In this document: positions 21,626 through 30,568 of the stretch, piece after piece
Layout of the letters: every line of letters starts with the position of its first letter
Numbering within the stretch: the first letter of the stretch is position 1
Assembly (NCBI GenBank): GCA_033857955.1
Contig: JAWVCW010000015.1
Location: 62,001-126,000 of the forward strand
DNA: 64,000 nucleotides
Source of the DNA: Gaiellasilicea sp033857955
GTDB lineage: Bacteria; Actinomycetota; Thermoleophilia; Gaiellales; Gaiellaceae
Direction of reading: 5' to 3'
Made by a program: the position numbers and the translations under genes
The notes under the pieces: model-generated
Told to the model about the DNA's origin: nothing
Seen by the model: the letters and a program-made list of their open reading frames with translations, nothing else
Database searches by the model: none

Positions 21626-23089
21626 CTACTCGCCGGCGGCGACTGGATGGCCGAGTTGCTTCTCCCACCAGTCCGATTCGCGGTCTTCCATCTGGATCTG
21701 CAGCTCGCCGACGTAGTTCGCGAGATCGCTCTCCCGCTTTCCCAGCCGGAGCTCGAGCTCGGCGACGACCTTCTCACGCTGCTCGAGCTTGACCTCGCGG
21801 ACCTCCGAGTCGGCTTCCGCGCGGGCCCAGCGGATCTCGATCTCGGCCTCGCGGTCGTCCATCTCGCGCGTGCGGTCCGACAGCGACGCCTCCGTCTGGC
21901 TGAGGCGCTTCTCCCGTCGCTCGACGCGGGCGCGCTGCGATTCGAGCAATGTCTCGGAGCTCGTGATCTCCGCCTCGCGCGCGGCCAGCTCCAGGCGGAG
22001 GTCGTCGAGCCGCTTTGCCTCGGCCTCCCGGTGCGCCAGCGTCAGCTCGTCGGCCTCCTCGCGGCGCAGCTGCGACTCGCGCCGGTTCAGCTCGGCTTCG
22101 CGCGCGGCAAGCTCGCTCTCCTTCGCAGAGACCTCGGCGCGCTTGGCGCTCATAGCAGCGACGACCTCGCCGGTGCCGTTGCGCTCCTCGGCAAGCCGTT
22201 CGAGATCGGCGGTCAGCCGATCGGCCTTCGCCTTGAGCTCGGCCTCGCGTGCCTCGAGGTGCTCCTCGCGCGCCGTCACCGTGGCGCGCGCCTTGACCAG
22301 CTCGCGATCGCGCTCCGCAACTCCCTTGTCGCGGTCCCCGACCTCGGACTCCTGCTCGCGGAGAAGCCCCTCGCGCGTGGCGAGAACCGCTTCGCGGGCC
22401 TCGACCCGCGCAAGGACTTCTGCTTCCTTTCCTTCGATCTCGGTCAGCGTCCGCTCGAGCGCACGCTCCCGCTGCGCGAGGGCCGCCTCTTGCTTGGCGA
22501 GCTCGGTCGAGGACTCCGTCCGATCGCGGTCGGCGGTCTGGAGCTCGCGGAACTTGGTCGAGATCTGCTGCTCGCGCGCGGCTGTTCGCGCCTCGGCCGC
22601 GAGCAGCTCGGACTTCAGGTCAGCGAGTCGCTGCTGCTCTGCCCCTGCCGCTTCGGCTCGTTTCGCCAGCTCTTCCTCGCGCTCCTCGAGGGCCGACTGC
22701 TGTGCCGCGATCTTCGCGGCGCGTGTATCGACCTCCGACGAGCGCAGAGACAGGCTCTGTGCATCCGCGAAGCCCTCCTCGAGCCGCGTCTGCAGGTCCG
22801 CGAGGTCGTCGCGGGCCTCGCGCTCGCGCGCGATTGCCTGGGCAAGCTCCGCCCGGACTGCATCCAGCTCGCGGTCCAGCCCGTCGAAGTCTTCGACGGG
22901 GGCTGCGACGGCGATAGGTGCCTCCGGAGCCCGAGCGGGCGGCTCGGCGGGCGCCACGACGGGCCGCTTCGATGCGTCCGGGTGCTGCTCGGCCTGCGCC
23001 TCTTCCTCGTCGCGTCGCCGCTCGAGCTGCCTGCGGAGACCGGTGCCGAAGCCCTGCTCGGTCTCCTGGTCGTGGTCGCGCGCAGCCAT
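21626..23089 (-). CDS. Long coiled-coil protein at the end of the tad operon
   Basis: The 487-residue product starts with ATG overlapping the tadC stop by 1 bp (TGATG). After a Pro/Ala-rich N-terminal 65 residues, nearly all of it is heptad-repeat coiled coil rich in Glu, Arg, Ala and Leu. Repeating blocks include EAREAVLATREGLL and KESELAAREAELNRRESQL. There is no signal or membrane helix, so it is cytosolic. It could be a scaffold or polar anchor for the pilus machine; this is inferred only from co-transcription. Long open frames on the opposite strand are codon-bias artefacts. Confidence 0.8.
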   Translation of the reverse strand: MAARDHDQETEQGFGTGLRRQLERRRDEEEAQAEQHPDASKRPVVAPAEPPARAPEAPIAVAAPVEDFDGLDRELDAVRAELAQAIAREREARDDLADLQTRLEEGFADAQSLSLRSSEVDTRAAKIAAQQSALEEREEELAKRAEAAGAEQQRLADLKSELLAAEARTAAREQQISTKFRELQTADRDRTESSTELAKQEAALAQRERALERTLTEIEGKEAEVLARVEAREAVLATREGLLREQESEVGDRDKGVAERDRELVKARATVTAREEHLEAREAELKAKADRLTADLERLAEERNGTGEVVAAMSAKRAEVSAKESELAAREAELNRRESQLRREEADELTLAHREAEAKRLDDLRLELAAREAEITSSETLLESQRARVERREKRLSQTEASLSDRTREMDDREAEIEIRWARAEADSEVREVKLEQREKVVAELELRLGKRESDLANYVGELQIQMEDRESDWWEKQLGHPVAAGE

Positions 23090-24006
23090 CAGAAGTCGAA
23101 GACGGTCATCAGGTTGAGCATCGCGGGCCCGAGGATGACGATGAACATCGCCGGGAAGATGAAGATCACGGTCGGGAAGAGCATCTTGATCGGCGACTTC
23201 ATCGCCTTCTCCTCCGCAGCAGCCTGACGCTTGAGGCGGGACTCGGCCGCCTGGACGCGGAGGAGGCGACCAAGGGAGATGCCGAGCTGGTCTGCCTGGA
23301 TGATCGCCCGCGTGAAGCTCGAGATCTCGGGCGTGTTCGCGCGGTCGGAGAACTTCTTGAGCGCGTCGTGACGCGACTCGCCGATGCGCATCTCACCGAG
23401 CGTGTGCGAGAACTCCTCGGCGAGCGCTCCGTCCATGTGCTCCGTCAGCTTGGCGACCGCCCCGTCGAAGGCGAGACCGGCCTCCACGGAAACCGCGAGC
23501 AGATCGAGCGCGTCCGGCAACTGGGCCCGCATCTCGTCCCTGCGCGAGCGAGCGCGGCGCGAGACGATGAAGCCCGGAATGATGAAACCGATCGCGGCGA
23601 GGCCCAGCCCGAGCAGGAAGCCGATCGTCGCACCGACGAAGGCGATGCCGAGCGTGAAGCCGATGACGCCGCCCCCGATCGCTCCGGCGCCCTTCGCGGC
23701 GAGGAACGTCGTCGGAGTGACGGTCCTGCCCATGCCGGCTGCCATCAGCCGGAACGAGATGCTCTCGAGCGTCACGCGCGGGTTGAGCCGAAGCGCGAAG
23801 CTCGCGAGCGACGCCGTGGCCGGAGCGAGCACCCGCTGGCGGAAGTGGAGGCGTTCGAGGCCGGCCCCGGCCACACGCACTCGGCCGTAGGTGGCGGCCC
23901 GCCGGACCGCGTTGTGGCGCTCGCGGCTCGGTGACGTGACGACCTCGCTGACGAGATAGGCGGCAACGGCGAGAAGTACTGCGGCGAAGATGAGCACCAA
24001 CGGCAT
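23089..24006 (-). CDS. tadC: TadC-like inner-membrane platform protein (T2SS F domain)
   Basis: One of the two GspF/PilC-type membrane platform proteins of a Flp/Tad pilus. The 305-residue product has an N-terminal helix, a cytosolic four-helix F domain (LPDALDLLAVSVEAGLAFDG and the LGISLGRLLRVQAAE stretch) and three further membrane helices, including the C-terminal one. The gene lies 6 bp after the tadB-type gene and overlaps the coiled-coil gene by 1 bp. Confidence 0.9.
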   Translation of the reverse strand: MPLVLIFAAVLLAVAAYLVSEVVTSPSRERHNAVRRAATYGRVRVAGAGLERLHFRQRVLAPATASLASFALRLNPRVTLESISFRLMAAGMGRTVTPTTFLAAKGAGAIGGGVIGFTLGIAFVGATIGFLLGLGLAAIGFIIPGFIVSRRARSRRDEMRAQLPDALDLLAVSVEAGLAFDGAVAKLTEHMDGALAEEFSHTLGEMRIGESRHDALKKFSDRANTPEISSFTRAIIQADQLGISLGRLLRVQAAESRLKRQAAAEEKAMKSPIKMLFPTVIFIFPAMFIVILGPAMLNLMTVFDF

Positions 24007-24012
24007 CTCTGA

Positions 24013-25863
24013 TCAGCCCCTGAAGTTGACGATTTTGCGGAGCATGAGCGAGCCCATTCCGATCATCACGGCGCCGAGGACGAGCAGCTTCTGCCCCGTC
24101 CCCGTGTGGTAGAGCGGGCTCATGTAGTCCCCGTTGAGCAGCGTGATCGTCGCCGCCATGAAGAACGGCACGCCGACGAGGACGTAGGCCGACGCACGCC
24201 CCATCGCCGTCAACGCTTTGATCTTGCGCGAGAACTGCTGCCGGTTCCGGACAGCGTCGGCGACCATGTCGAAGATGCCGGCGAGGCTGCCGCCGACCTG
24301 CCGCTGGATCGTTACCGCGGTGACGACGAACGAGAGATTGGCTGACCCGACGCGCTCGGCCATGTCGGCCAATGCATCGTCCATCGGACGACCAAGCCGG
24401 GTCTCGGTCAGGACGCGGTTGAACTCCTTGCTCGCGGGCGGCTGCCCCTCGTCGACGACCGCCTGGATTCCCGACCGGAAGCTGTGCCCGGCCTTCAGGG
24501 ACGCGGCGAGCGTGATCAGGAGATCCGGCAGCTGGTCGTCGAGGGCGCTCAGTCGCCGGCGCGCCTTGTGCCAGACGATGCCGACGGGGATCATTGCGCC
24601 GCCGAGCAGCGCGATGAACGCGAGGAACGAGCCCGCTCCCGCGACGAAGAAGAGCAAGGCGAGAACGACGCCCGAGCCGAGGCACGCGTAGACGAGCTCG
24701 ACCGTACGCAGCGGCACGTCGGCTCGTTCGAGCAGCTTGTGCAGCCTGTGCCAGACGCTCAGGTGGCCGAACGCCCGCTCGGTCGCGCGCAGCAGCGTCG
24801 AGGCGGTCGCGAAACGCTCCTGCACCGACTCGCGCTTGCGCTTTCGCTGCGGCTCGCCGATGTGCGGCGCGAGCCGCCGGCGCAGCCCGGTTCCGACCGG
24901 CGCTTTGAAGAGGAAGAACGCGCCGAGGAGGATGCAGGCGCCGACGAGCGTGGCGACGAGCATCGGGCCCACAGCGAACACGGGGGACGGCAGGGACGCG
25001 TCCGAGGCGGCAGCGTCGTCGGCGGTACCCGGCGCCAAGCCCTTTGCGTGCGCTCCTGGAACAGCGACCTCGAAGGCGTCGCCGGGGCGGGCGGTCGTGA
25101 AGTACGTCAGCTGCCAAGTCCGACGAAGTTCCTGCGCGAGCGCCGTGTAGATCGAGTGGAGCGCGGCCGTCCCGGCAGCGCCGGTGTAGCGGCCGCCGGT
25201 CTCGGCGGCGAGGAGCTTCAGCGGTGCCGGCTTGAAGCTCGGGCTCTCGATTCCGATCGGATAGACCGTGACCCGTGCCTCACGCGCGGCGGCGATCGCG
25301 TCGTCGAGGCTTGCCTTGCTGGAGACTTCCTGCCCATCCGTGAGGAGCACGAGCACGCGCGCCTGAGTCACGTCGGAGGCGAGCAGACGCGACGCCAGGA
25401 CGACGGCGTCGTAGAGCGCCGTGCCAGGCACCTTGTCCACCTCGAGCGTGCGCAAGGCCGAGTCGGCATCGGACGCCGCCGATGAGAACCCGGTCAGCTG
25501 GAAGGCCTGCTTCCCGACCGCGACCACCGCGATCCGGTCGCCTGCCGGCTTCGAGCGGACGAATGCGCGCGCGGCCGCGGTCGCATCCCGCATCGCCTGG
25601 CCGTGCATCGACTGCGAGCGGTCGAAGACCATCGCGACGCTCTTCTGCCGGCCGAGGTTCTTTGCTGCAAACCCGATCACCGGCTGTCCGTTCTCTTTCA
25701 GCCTGGGCGCCTTGGAGGCGGGCTGAGGCGTGACGATGGTGACGCGGACGGACGGATACGCGCTCGTGTCGACGGCCGTGATCCGCGCTCCCCCGGCAGC
25801 GCCGGCGACTCCGGGTACGAGAATGGCTGCAAGAGCGACCGCACTGAGAAGCTTCCGTCTCAC
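24013..25863 (-). CDS. tadB: TadB-like platform protein fused to a secreted von Willebrand A domain
   Basis: A 616-residue two-part protein. The N-terminal half has a signal peptide (residues 1-22) and a vWA domain with MIDAS DRSQS (about residue 80) and LLTDGQE, predicted outside the membrane. A membrane helix (about residue 310) leads to a cytosolic T2SS F domain (LPDLLITLAASLKAGHSFRS, then QRQVGGSLAGIFDMVADAVR) and C-terminal helices. So the platform protein carries an external adhesion-type domain. The start overlaps cpaF by 4 bp. Confidence 0.9.
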   Translation of the reverse strand: MRRKLLSAVALAAILVPGVAGAAGGARITAVDTSAYPSVRVTIVTPQPASKAPRLKENGQPVIGFAAKNLGRQKSVAMVFDRSQSMHGQAMRDATAAARAFVRSKPAGDRIAVVAVGKQAFQLTGFSSAASDADSALRTLEVDKVPGTALYDAVVLASRLLASDVTQARVLVLLTDGQEVSSKASLDDAIAAAREARVTVYPIGIESPSFKPAPLKLLAAETGGRYTGAAGTAALHSIYTALAQELRRTWQLTYFTTARPGDAFEVAVPGAHAKGLAPGTADDAAASDASLPSPVFAVGPMLVATLVGACILLGAFFLFKAPVGTGLRRRLAPHIGEPQRKRKRESVQERFATASTLLRATERAFGHLSVWHRLHKLLERADVPLRTVELVYACLGSGVVLALLFFVAGAGSFLAFIALLGGAMIPVGIVWHKARRRLSALDDQLPDLLITLAASLKAGHSFRSGIQAVVDEGQPPASKEFNRVLTETRLGRPMDDALADMAERVGSANLSFVVTAVTIQRQVGGSLAGIFDMVADAVRNRQQFSRKIKALTAMGRASAYVLVGVPFFMAATITLLNGDYMSPLYHTGTGQKLLVLGAVMIGMGSLMLRKIVNFRG

Positions 25864-27326
25864 TGCACGCCTCCGTACGGCCCGGCGGAGAACGCCGCGC
25901 GCTCGCCGCCCGGAACATCGGGGCGGAAGAAGGTCGGAGGCAGCAGAACGCCGTTCGCGGCCATCTTCTCGAGGAAGTGCGGCTTCAGGCCGGTGCAGGC
26001 GAGAGGCGCAAGCAAGCGCGACCCGCGGATCGCTCCGGGGTGACCCTCCTCCGGCGGCTTCGCCACGAACAGGTCCTGCAGGGTGATCACGTCCGACTCC
26101 ATGCGCAGGACCTCGGTGATGTGCGTGACGCGGCGGGAGCCGTCGACGAGGCGCGAGATCTGAACGAGGACGTCGAACGCGCTCGAGATCTGCTCGCGGA
26201 TCGCGCGGTGCGGGAGCTCCACTCCACCGGTCATCACGAGCGTCTCGAGGCGCGAGAGCGCGTCGCGCGGGGTGTTCGCGTGGATCGTCGTGAGTGAGCC
26301 TTCGTGGCCGGTGTTCATGGCCTGGAGCATGTCCAGCGTCTCCGCGCCGCGGACCTCGCCGACGATGATCCGGTCGGGGCGCATCCGCAGAGCGTTGCGG
26401 ACGAGCTCGCGGATGCGGACTTCGCCCTTGCCCTCGATGTTCGACGGACGGGACTCGAGCGTGATCACGTGCTCCTGCTGGAGCTGGAGCTCGGCGGCGT
26501 CCTCGATCGTCACGATGCGCTCGTCATCCGGGACGAACGCCGACATCGCGTTCAGCATCGTCGTCTTGCCGGAGCCGGTACCGCCGGAGATGAGGACGTT
26601 CAGCTTCCCTTTTACGCAGGCGGCGAGGAACTGCGCGGCCTGCGGGGTCAGCGAGTTGAAGTTGATCAGGTCGTCCATCGTGTACGGATCGCGCGAGAAC
26701 TTCCGGATCGTCAACGTCGGTCCCTTGAGCGAGAGTGGCGGGATGATCGCGTTGACACGGCTGCCGTCGGGGAGACGGGCGTCGACCATCGGCGACGCCT
26801 CGTCGATGCGCCGGCCGACCTGAGAGACGATCTTGTCGATGATCCGGAGCAGGTGCGCGTTGTCCACGAATGAGACATCCGTGCGCTCGAGCCGGCCCCC
26901 ACGCTCGACGAAGATCAGGTCGTGCCTGTTGACCATCACTTCGCTCACCGAGTCGTCGCGGAGCAGCTCTTCGAGCGGCCCGTACCCGAGCACATCGTCC
27001 GTGATCTCCCGCTGGATGCGCCGCCGCTCCTCGCGGGTCAGCGGCGTCCGGTCGAGGGCGAGCTGCTCTGCGACCGCGTGCAACACGCGCTCGGAGAGGT
27101 CCTCGGCGGTCTCGCGCTTGAACAGCTCCGGACCGAGCTTCGCGATCACGGCGTGATGAACGCCGCTCTTGAGCTCGGCGTACGGATCCCCAGCGCGGGG
27201 CGTCGCCGCCGGCGCCTTCGGCGCGGCGGGGGTGGTAACGGGGCCGGCGAGCGCAACCGGACGCTCTGCGATTACGTTCGCGGCCCCGTTCTCGTTCTGC
27301 TTCGAGAGTCTGTCGTGAAGACCCAT
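25860..27326 (-). CDS. cpaF: Tad pilus assembly ATPase TadA/CpaF
   Basis: The hexameric secretion ATPase that powers Flp pilin assembly. The ATG at 27326 gives 488 residues; a longer frame to 27668 overlaps cpaE and is not needed. The N-terminal domain includes DVLGYGPLEELLRD and SEVMVNRHDLIFVERGG. Walker A is GGTGSGKTT (about residue 250), the Walker B region includes RPDRIIVGEVRG, and the Asp/His box includes the NTGHEGSLTTIHAN motif. It lies 2 bp after cpaE and overlaps tadB by 4 bp. Confidence 0.96.
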   Translation of the reverse strand: MGLHDRLSKQNENGAANVIAERPVALAGPVTTPAAPKAPAATPRAGDPYAELKSGVHHAVIAKLGPELFKRETAEDLSERVLHAVAEQLALDRTPLTREERRRIQREITDDVLGYGPLEELLRDDSVSEVMVNRHDLIFVERGGRLERTDVSFVDNAHLLRIIDKIVSQVGRRIDEASPMVDARLPDGSRVNAIIPPLSLKGPTLTIRKFSRDPYTMDDLINFNSLTPQAAQFLAACVKGKLNVLISGGTGSGKTTMLNAMSAFVPDDERIVTIEDAAELQLQQEHVITLESRPSNIEGKGEVRIRELVRNALRMRPDRIIVGEVRGAETLDMLQAMNTGHEGSLTTIHANTPRDALSRLETLVMTGGVELPHRAIREQISSAFDVLVQISRLVDGSRRVTHITEVLRMESDVITLQDLFVAKPPEEGHPGAIRGSRLLAPLACTGLKPHFLEKMAANGVLLPPTFFRPDVPGGERAAFSAGPYGGVQ

Positions 27327-27328
27327 TG

Positions 27329-28501
27329 CTATGCCCTTGCCAGCGCGGCGAACTTGCGCTTCTTCTTCGGCTGCTCCTGAACGAGCAGGGCCTTGGCGAC
27401 CTGGCGGATCGCACGGGCGAAGTCGCAGCCCGTATCGGCGATCGCGGGAGGCGCGCCCCGGTTGACGCCGAGCGGGACAGCCCGGTCCGAAGGAACCTCG
27501 AAGTTGATCTTGACGTCGAGTGCACCCTCGACCTCGCTCTTCTTCATCCCGACCTTCGAGTTGGCGCGGTTCAAAAGGAACCGGATCCGCGACGCGGGGA
27601 AGGAGAGCAGGTCGAGCGTCTGCAACGACAGGCGGACGTTCTTCAGGGTCGGCACGTCGAGCCCACACACCATCAGCAGCTCATCGGTGCGGTCGAGCGT
27701 CGCCAGCATCGGCCCGTGGAAGAACGGGGAGGTGTCGACGACGATCACGTCGTACGACTCCCGCGCCACCTCGAGCAGCCGGGCCAGCTTCGACTCGGTC
27801 ACGAGCTCCGCGTCCTCGGGGCGAAGCGGCGCGGGCAGAATGTCGAGCCCGCACGTGTGCTTCGTGATGTACCCCGCGAGCTTCTCGGAGTCCAGCTCAC
27901 CAGGGGCCACGACGAGGTCGTAGATCGTCTTGTCCGGCTCGAGCCCGAGCATGATCGCGGCGTCGCCGAACTGCAGGTCGAGATCGAGCAGGAGCGTCCG
28001 GCGGCCCTCGTGCTTCGCAAACGAGGCTGCGAGGTTCGTGGCCGTGACGGTCTTGCCCGTCCCACCCTTCGGCGAGAACACGGTGATGATCCGGCCCTGG
28101 CGGGCGTGCCCGCCTTCCGCGGCGAGCCGCCGGCCGGCGTGACCGGCCTTGCGGAGCGCGAACACGACGTTCTCGGTCAGCTGCGGCAGGAGGAGGACAT
28201 CTGCGACGCCCTCGGCGTCCAGCGCCTCTTCGAGCAGCGCCGAGGCCTCGCCCGACGCGAGGATCACGATCGGCGAGCGCGTGTGCTCGCGAATCGCTGC
28301 AACCTCGTCCGCCGGGAAGCTGGCCGACCTCGTGGCGTGCACGACGACCTGGAGATGCCCACCGGCGAGGGCGGCTTCCGCCTCGGCGATGTGCTCGCTC
28401 CAGCCGACGAAGTCGAGCTCGGGATGCGCGGCCAGCCCTTCGCGCAGGCGGTCGAGCCCCTCGCACGAACCTGTGACGTAGATGCGGGTGATCTCGCTCA
28501 T
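27329..28501 (-). CDS. cpaE: CpaE-like ParA/MinD-family localisation ATPase
   Basis: Positions the Tad machine in the cell. Start ATG 28501 (MSEITRIYVTGSCEGL) gives 390 residues. Residues 1-120 form a receiver-like domain without an obvious phosphorylation Asp in the usual place. The deviant Walker A KGGTGKT follows (about residue 145) with LLLDLDLQFGDAA and VIVVDTSPFFHG. The Lys/Arg-rich tail (QPKKKRKFAALARA) may bind DNA or membrane. It overlaps cpaB by 4 bp. Confidence 0.92.
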   Translation of the reverse strand: MSEITRIYVTGSCEGLDRLREGLAAHPELDFVGWSEHIAEAEAALAGGHLQVVVHATRSASFPADEVAAIREHTRSPIVILASGEASALLEEALDAEGVADVLLLPQLTENVVFALRKAGHAGRRLAAEGGHARQGRIITVFSPKGGTGKTVTATNLAASFAKHEGRRTLLLDLDLQFGDAAIMLGLEPDKTIYDLVVAPGELDSEKLAGYITKHTCGLDILPAPLRPEDAELVTESKLARLLEVARESYDVIVVDTSPFFHGPMLATLDRTDELLMVCGLDVPTLKNVRLSLQTLDLLSFPASRIRFLLNRANSKVGMKKSEVEGALDVKINFEVPSDRAVPLGVNRGAPPAIADTGCDFARAIRQVAKALLVQEQPKKKRKFAALARA

Positions 28502-29283
28502 TGGGATCCCTCCACGGGGGCCTTGCCGACCCGGGCGTCCTCGAGCTGCTTCGCTTTGACACCCTCGGTCAGCAGGGAGTGGGCACTCTCGACGTTCTCC
28601 GGGCTGTCCGCGGCGTCGATGCCGGGGCGCAGCGCCAGGTGCCAGTCGGCGTTCACCTTGGTCCATTCCAGCTTCTGAATCTGGAGGTCGGTGACCGCGA
28701 CGATCGCCGAATACGGGCTCACTCCCGCGGACGTGACCTTTTCCGCGGTGCCGTTGGCGTCGGGCGCCTTCAAGACCAGGATGTTGCGCAGGACGACCTT
28801 GCTGTAATGCGTCTGGGTCCCTTCGGGATACGTCCACGAAGCGACGACGTCGACGCGGTCGCCGGTCTTGAGCGTGCCGACGAGCAGCTGATCCGAGTCG
28901 CCCGGGAGGGCGATTCCACGCTGCACACCCGTCAGCTGGGCGAGGATGCCCTGCTCGGAAGGCGTTGCGAAGCGGCGCGTCGACACCTGCTCGCCGGCAT
29001 AGATCGGCTCGGTGGCGACGAGGGTGGCGAGCTGTGCCGGATTCGAGATCGCACCCGGGACGACACCCCGACGCACGACCTCGCTCTTGGTCATCATTCC
29101 CCTGCTGGCGACGTCCGCGCCGGAAAGGCCGGCCGGGATGTCAACCTTGGCGACGAAGACTTGGACATTCGTCTCGTCCTTGCGGACGTTACGCTGATAG
29201 TTCGTCACGTAGAAACTCGTCAGCAAAGCAGCGACGAGCGCCAACGCGATTGCGATCGTAATATTTCTGAGGCGATACGTCAT
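28498..29283 (-). CDS. cpaB: CpaB/RcpC-like SAF-domain pilus protein
   Basis: The 261-residue product from ATG 29283. One N-terminal membrane helix (residues 8-26) is followed by an SAF domain (VQVFVAKVDIPAGLSGADVA to EPIYAGEQVSTRRF) and the RcpC-type domain (GIALPGDSDQLLVGTLKTGD, RVDVVASWTYPEG). It is expected outside the membrane, stabilising the pilus channel. It is 50 bp downstream of the TadE gene and overlaps cpaE. Confidence 0.9.
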   Translation of the reverse strand: MTYRLRNITIAIALALVAALLTSFYVTNYQRNVRKDETNVQVFVAKVDIPAGLSGADVASRGMMTKSEVVRRGVVPGAISNPAQLATLVATEPIYAGEQVSTRRFATPSEQGILAQLTGVQRGIALPGDSDQLLVGTLKTGDRVDVVASWTYPEGTQTHYSKVVLRNILVLKAPDANGTAEKVTSAGVSPYSAIVAVTDLQIQKLEWTKVNADWHLALRPGIDAADSPENVESAHSLLTEGVKAKQLEDARVGKAPVEGSQ

Positions 29284-29333
29284 GAGCGTCTTCCTTCTGT
29301 TGCTAACGAGATTACGGTCGAAAAATTGGCGGG

Positions 29334-29732
29334 CTATTCCACACGCTCTACGGTCTTGCTGTGCAACTTCCCTGAAGCCACAACGACACCGAGGACGCTC
29401 ACGTCGTACGGATAGGTTGCGTCGACGGTGATGTCTGCACCGGGTGCCCACGCGGTCGCGGTGACGGTGACGATGAGGTCAGCCGGCTTGAGACCGTCGG
29501 CGGAGCTGCGTGTGGCCGCCTCTGCAAGCGCGGCGGGATTGGCCGCCTGCCGGCTGACGGCACCCTTCCGGGCGCCGACGCGGGTGGCGTCGGTGAGCGT
29601 GATGTAGTTGTTGTAGAGGAGCCCGAACTGGATAATGCTGAACAGCACCACACAGAGGATTGGCAGCACGAGAGCGAACTCGACCATTGTCTGGCCGCGG
29701 TCGCCACGAATGTCGGCTCTCCTGGTGGTCAT
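29334..29732 (-). CDS. TadE-like pseudopilin
   Basis: The 132-residue product from ATG 29732 (MTTRRADIRGDRGQ). The short basic leader is followed by GQTMVEFALVLPILCVVLFS, the class-III prepilin signature with Glu at +5 of the mature protein and a hydrophobic helix. The remainder is the extracellular TadE domain (YNNYITLTDATRVGARKGAV). An in-frame upstream ATG at 29807 would add 25 residues and is less likely. Confidence 0.9.
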   Translation of the reverse strand: MTTRRADIRGDRGQTMVEFALVLPILCVVLFSIIQFGLLYNNYITLTDATRVGARKGAVSRQAANPAALAEAATRSSADGLKPADLIVTVTATAWAPGADITVDATYPYDVSVLGVVVASGKLHSKTVERVE

Positions 29733-29803
29733 GCTGGGCGCGAGCTCCTTGCTGAGTGAGACGGCGCCCCCGACGCTTGCCGGGGACGCCGTCTTGATGG
29801 CAC

Positions 29804-29977
29804 TCAAGACACGCTCTTGATCATGTCGACGGCGTCGTTGATAGACGCCGCGACAGCATCCGAGAAGAGCGTAAAGGTGGCGATGACGCCGAGAATGAGC
29901 ACGCTGAGGACGAAGGCGTATTCCGCCATCGTCTGACCCGATTCCACGGTCAGCGAGATCCTCTTTCTCAACAGCAT
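29804..29977 (-). CDS. Second Flp-type pilin
   Basis: A 57-residue product: a short leader, ESGQTMAEYAFVLSVLILGV, then a polar tail ending IKSVS. GQTMAEY carries the Gly/Gln cleavage site and Glu+5, as in Flp prepilins. AGGAGGA lies just upstream. It sits between the main Flp gene (22-bp gap) and the TadE gene. It may be a minor pilin or a variant pilin. Confidence 0.88.
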   Translation of the reverse strand: MLLRKRISLTVESGQTMAEYAFVLSVLILGVIATFTLFSDAVAASINDAVDMIKSVS

Positions 29978-29999
29978 CGATCCTCCTTTATGTTGGTAC

Positions 30000-30194
30000 C
30001 TACAGCTTGGCGGTGACCTTGTTCAGTGCACCGGTGATCCCGGTGGACAGAAGGGTCAGAGCGGCGACGACGATGACGGCGATCACGGCGAGAACGACGC
30101 CGTACTCGGCCATCGTCTGGCCCCCCTCACTCTTGCGCAGCTCGTCCATGGCATTCATGGCACGGCACTGGGCGGCGACGAAGAACTTCAACAT
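30000..30194 (-). CDS. flp: Flp-type major pilin
   Basis: A 64-residue prepilin with a 25-residue leader (MLKFFVAAQCRAMNAMDELR...), cleavage after Gly in EGGQTMAEYG and Glu at +5. A single hydrophobic helix (VVLAVIAVIVVAALTLLSTG) and a short tail ending VTAKL follow. AAGGAGGTGAAT gives a near-ideal ribosome site. That site is partly paired with the adjacent CTCC in a small stem, possibly tuning expression. It is first in the nine-gene tad operon. No prepilin peptidase gene is visible in the window. Confidence 0.9.
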   Translation of the reverse strand: MLKFFVAAQCRAMNAMDELRKSEGGQTMAEYGVVLAVIAVIVVAALTLLSTGITGALNKVTAKL

Positions 30195-30379
30195 GAAAAT
30201 TCACCTCCTTCAAGGAGAGAGCGGATGAAAGCCGAGCACGATGTGGATGCCCGGAAGGTGTTGAAATGTGTGGAGCAATTCGCGAAGCGGTGCTGCACGT
30301 GAGAAACCTTTCTCTCATCGGCGAGCCGCTATCGCCAGACTGATTGTGGTGCCCTTGCGGTGAGAACATCGTTCAGCGG

Positions 30380-30568
30380 TCGGGATCTATGAAGCCCCAT
30401 CTGGGTGACTTCTTGCGCCAACTTTTCGAAGTTCCCCCATAAGAGTGAGAAGGGCTAAAGGTGCTGCCGATAAGAGGGGTTCACGGAACCGTTGGCGGCG
30501 CGGTCTGAAATCTTGGCGCCGGACGGGGTATGGCCCGGCGCCCGAATTACGGAGGAGCTGGGTCGCAA
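30380..30568 (+). promoter_or_regulatory. Hairpin-rich 5' leader of the envelope peptidase gene
   Basis: The 30195-30568 gap separates the divergent flp operon and the next gene and holds no coding frame. On the plus strand it contains AACTT-TTCG-AAGTT (about 30420-30433), a conserved-looking GGGCTAAAGGTGCTGCCGAT block (30452-30471), GGTTC-ACG-GAACC (about 30478-30490), and GGCGC paired with GCGCC at about 30496-30520. It may be a structured leader or an unusual promoter. I could not match it to a known riboswitch. Confidence 0.35.

Noticed and set aside
21617..23227. Long plus-strand open frames (up to 536 residues) across the coiled-coil gene
   Set aside because: They are mirror frames produced by strong third-position GC bias opposite a Glu/Arg-rich coding sequence; they have no domain and no ribosome site.
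30456..30474. Sigma28-type promoter (TAAAG and GCCGATAAG)
   Set aside because: The spacing is 5 bp instead of about 15 bp, so it does not fit the known promoter.
30380..30568. c-di-AMP (ydaO) or c-di-GMP riboswitch upstream of the envelope peptidase gene
   Set aside because: Some hairpins and a GGGTGA element tempted the call, but the conserved core sequences of these riboswitches could not be found.
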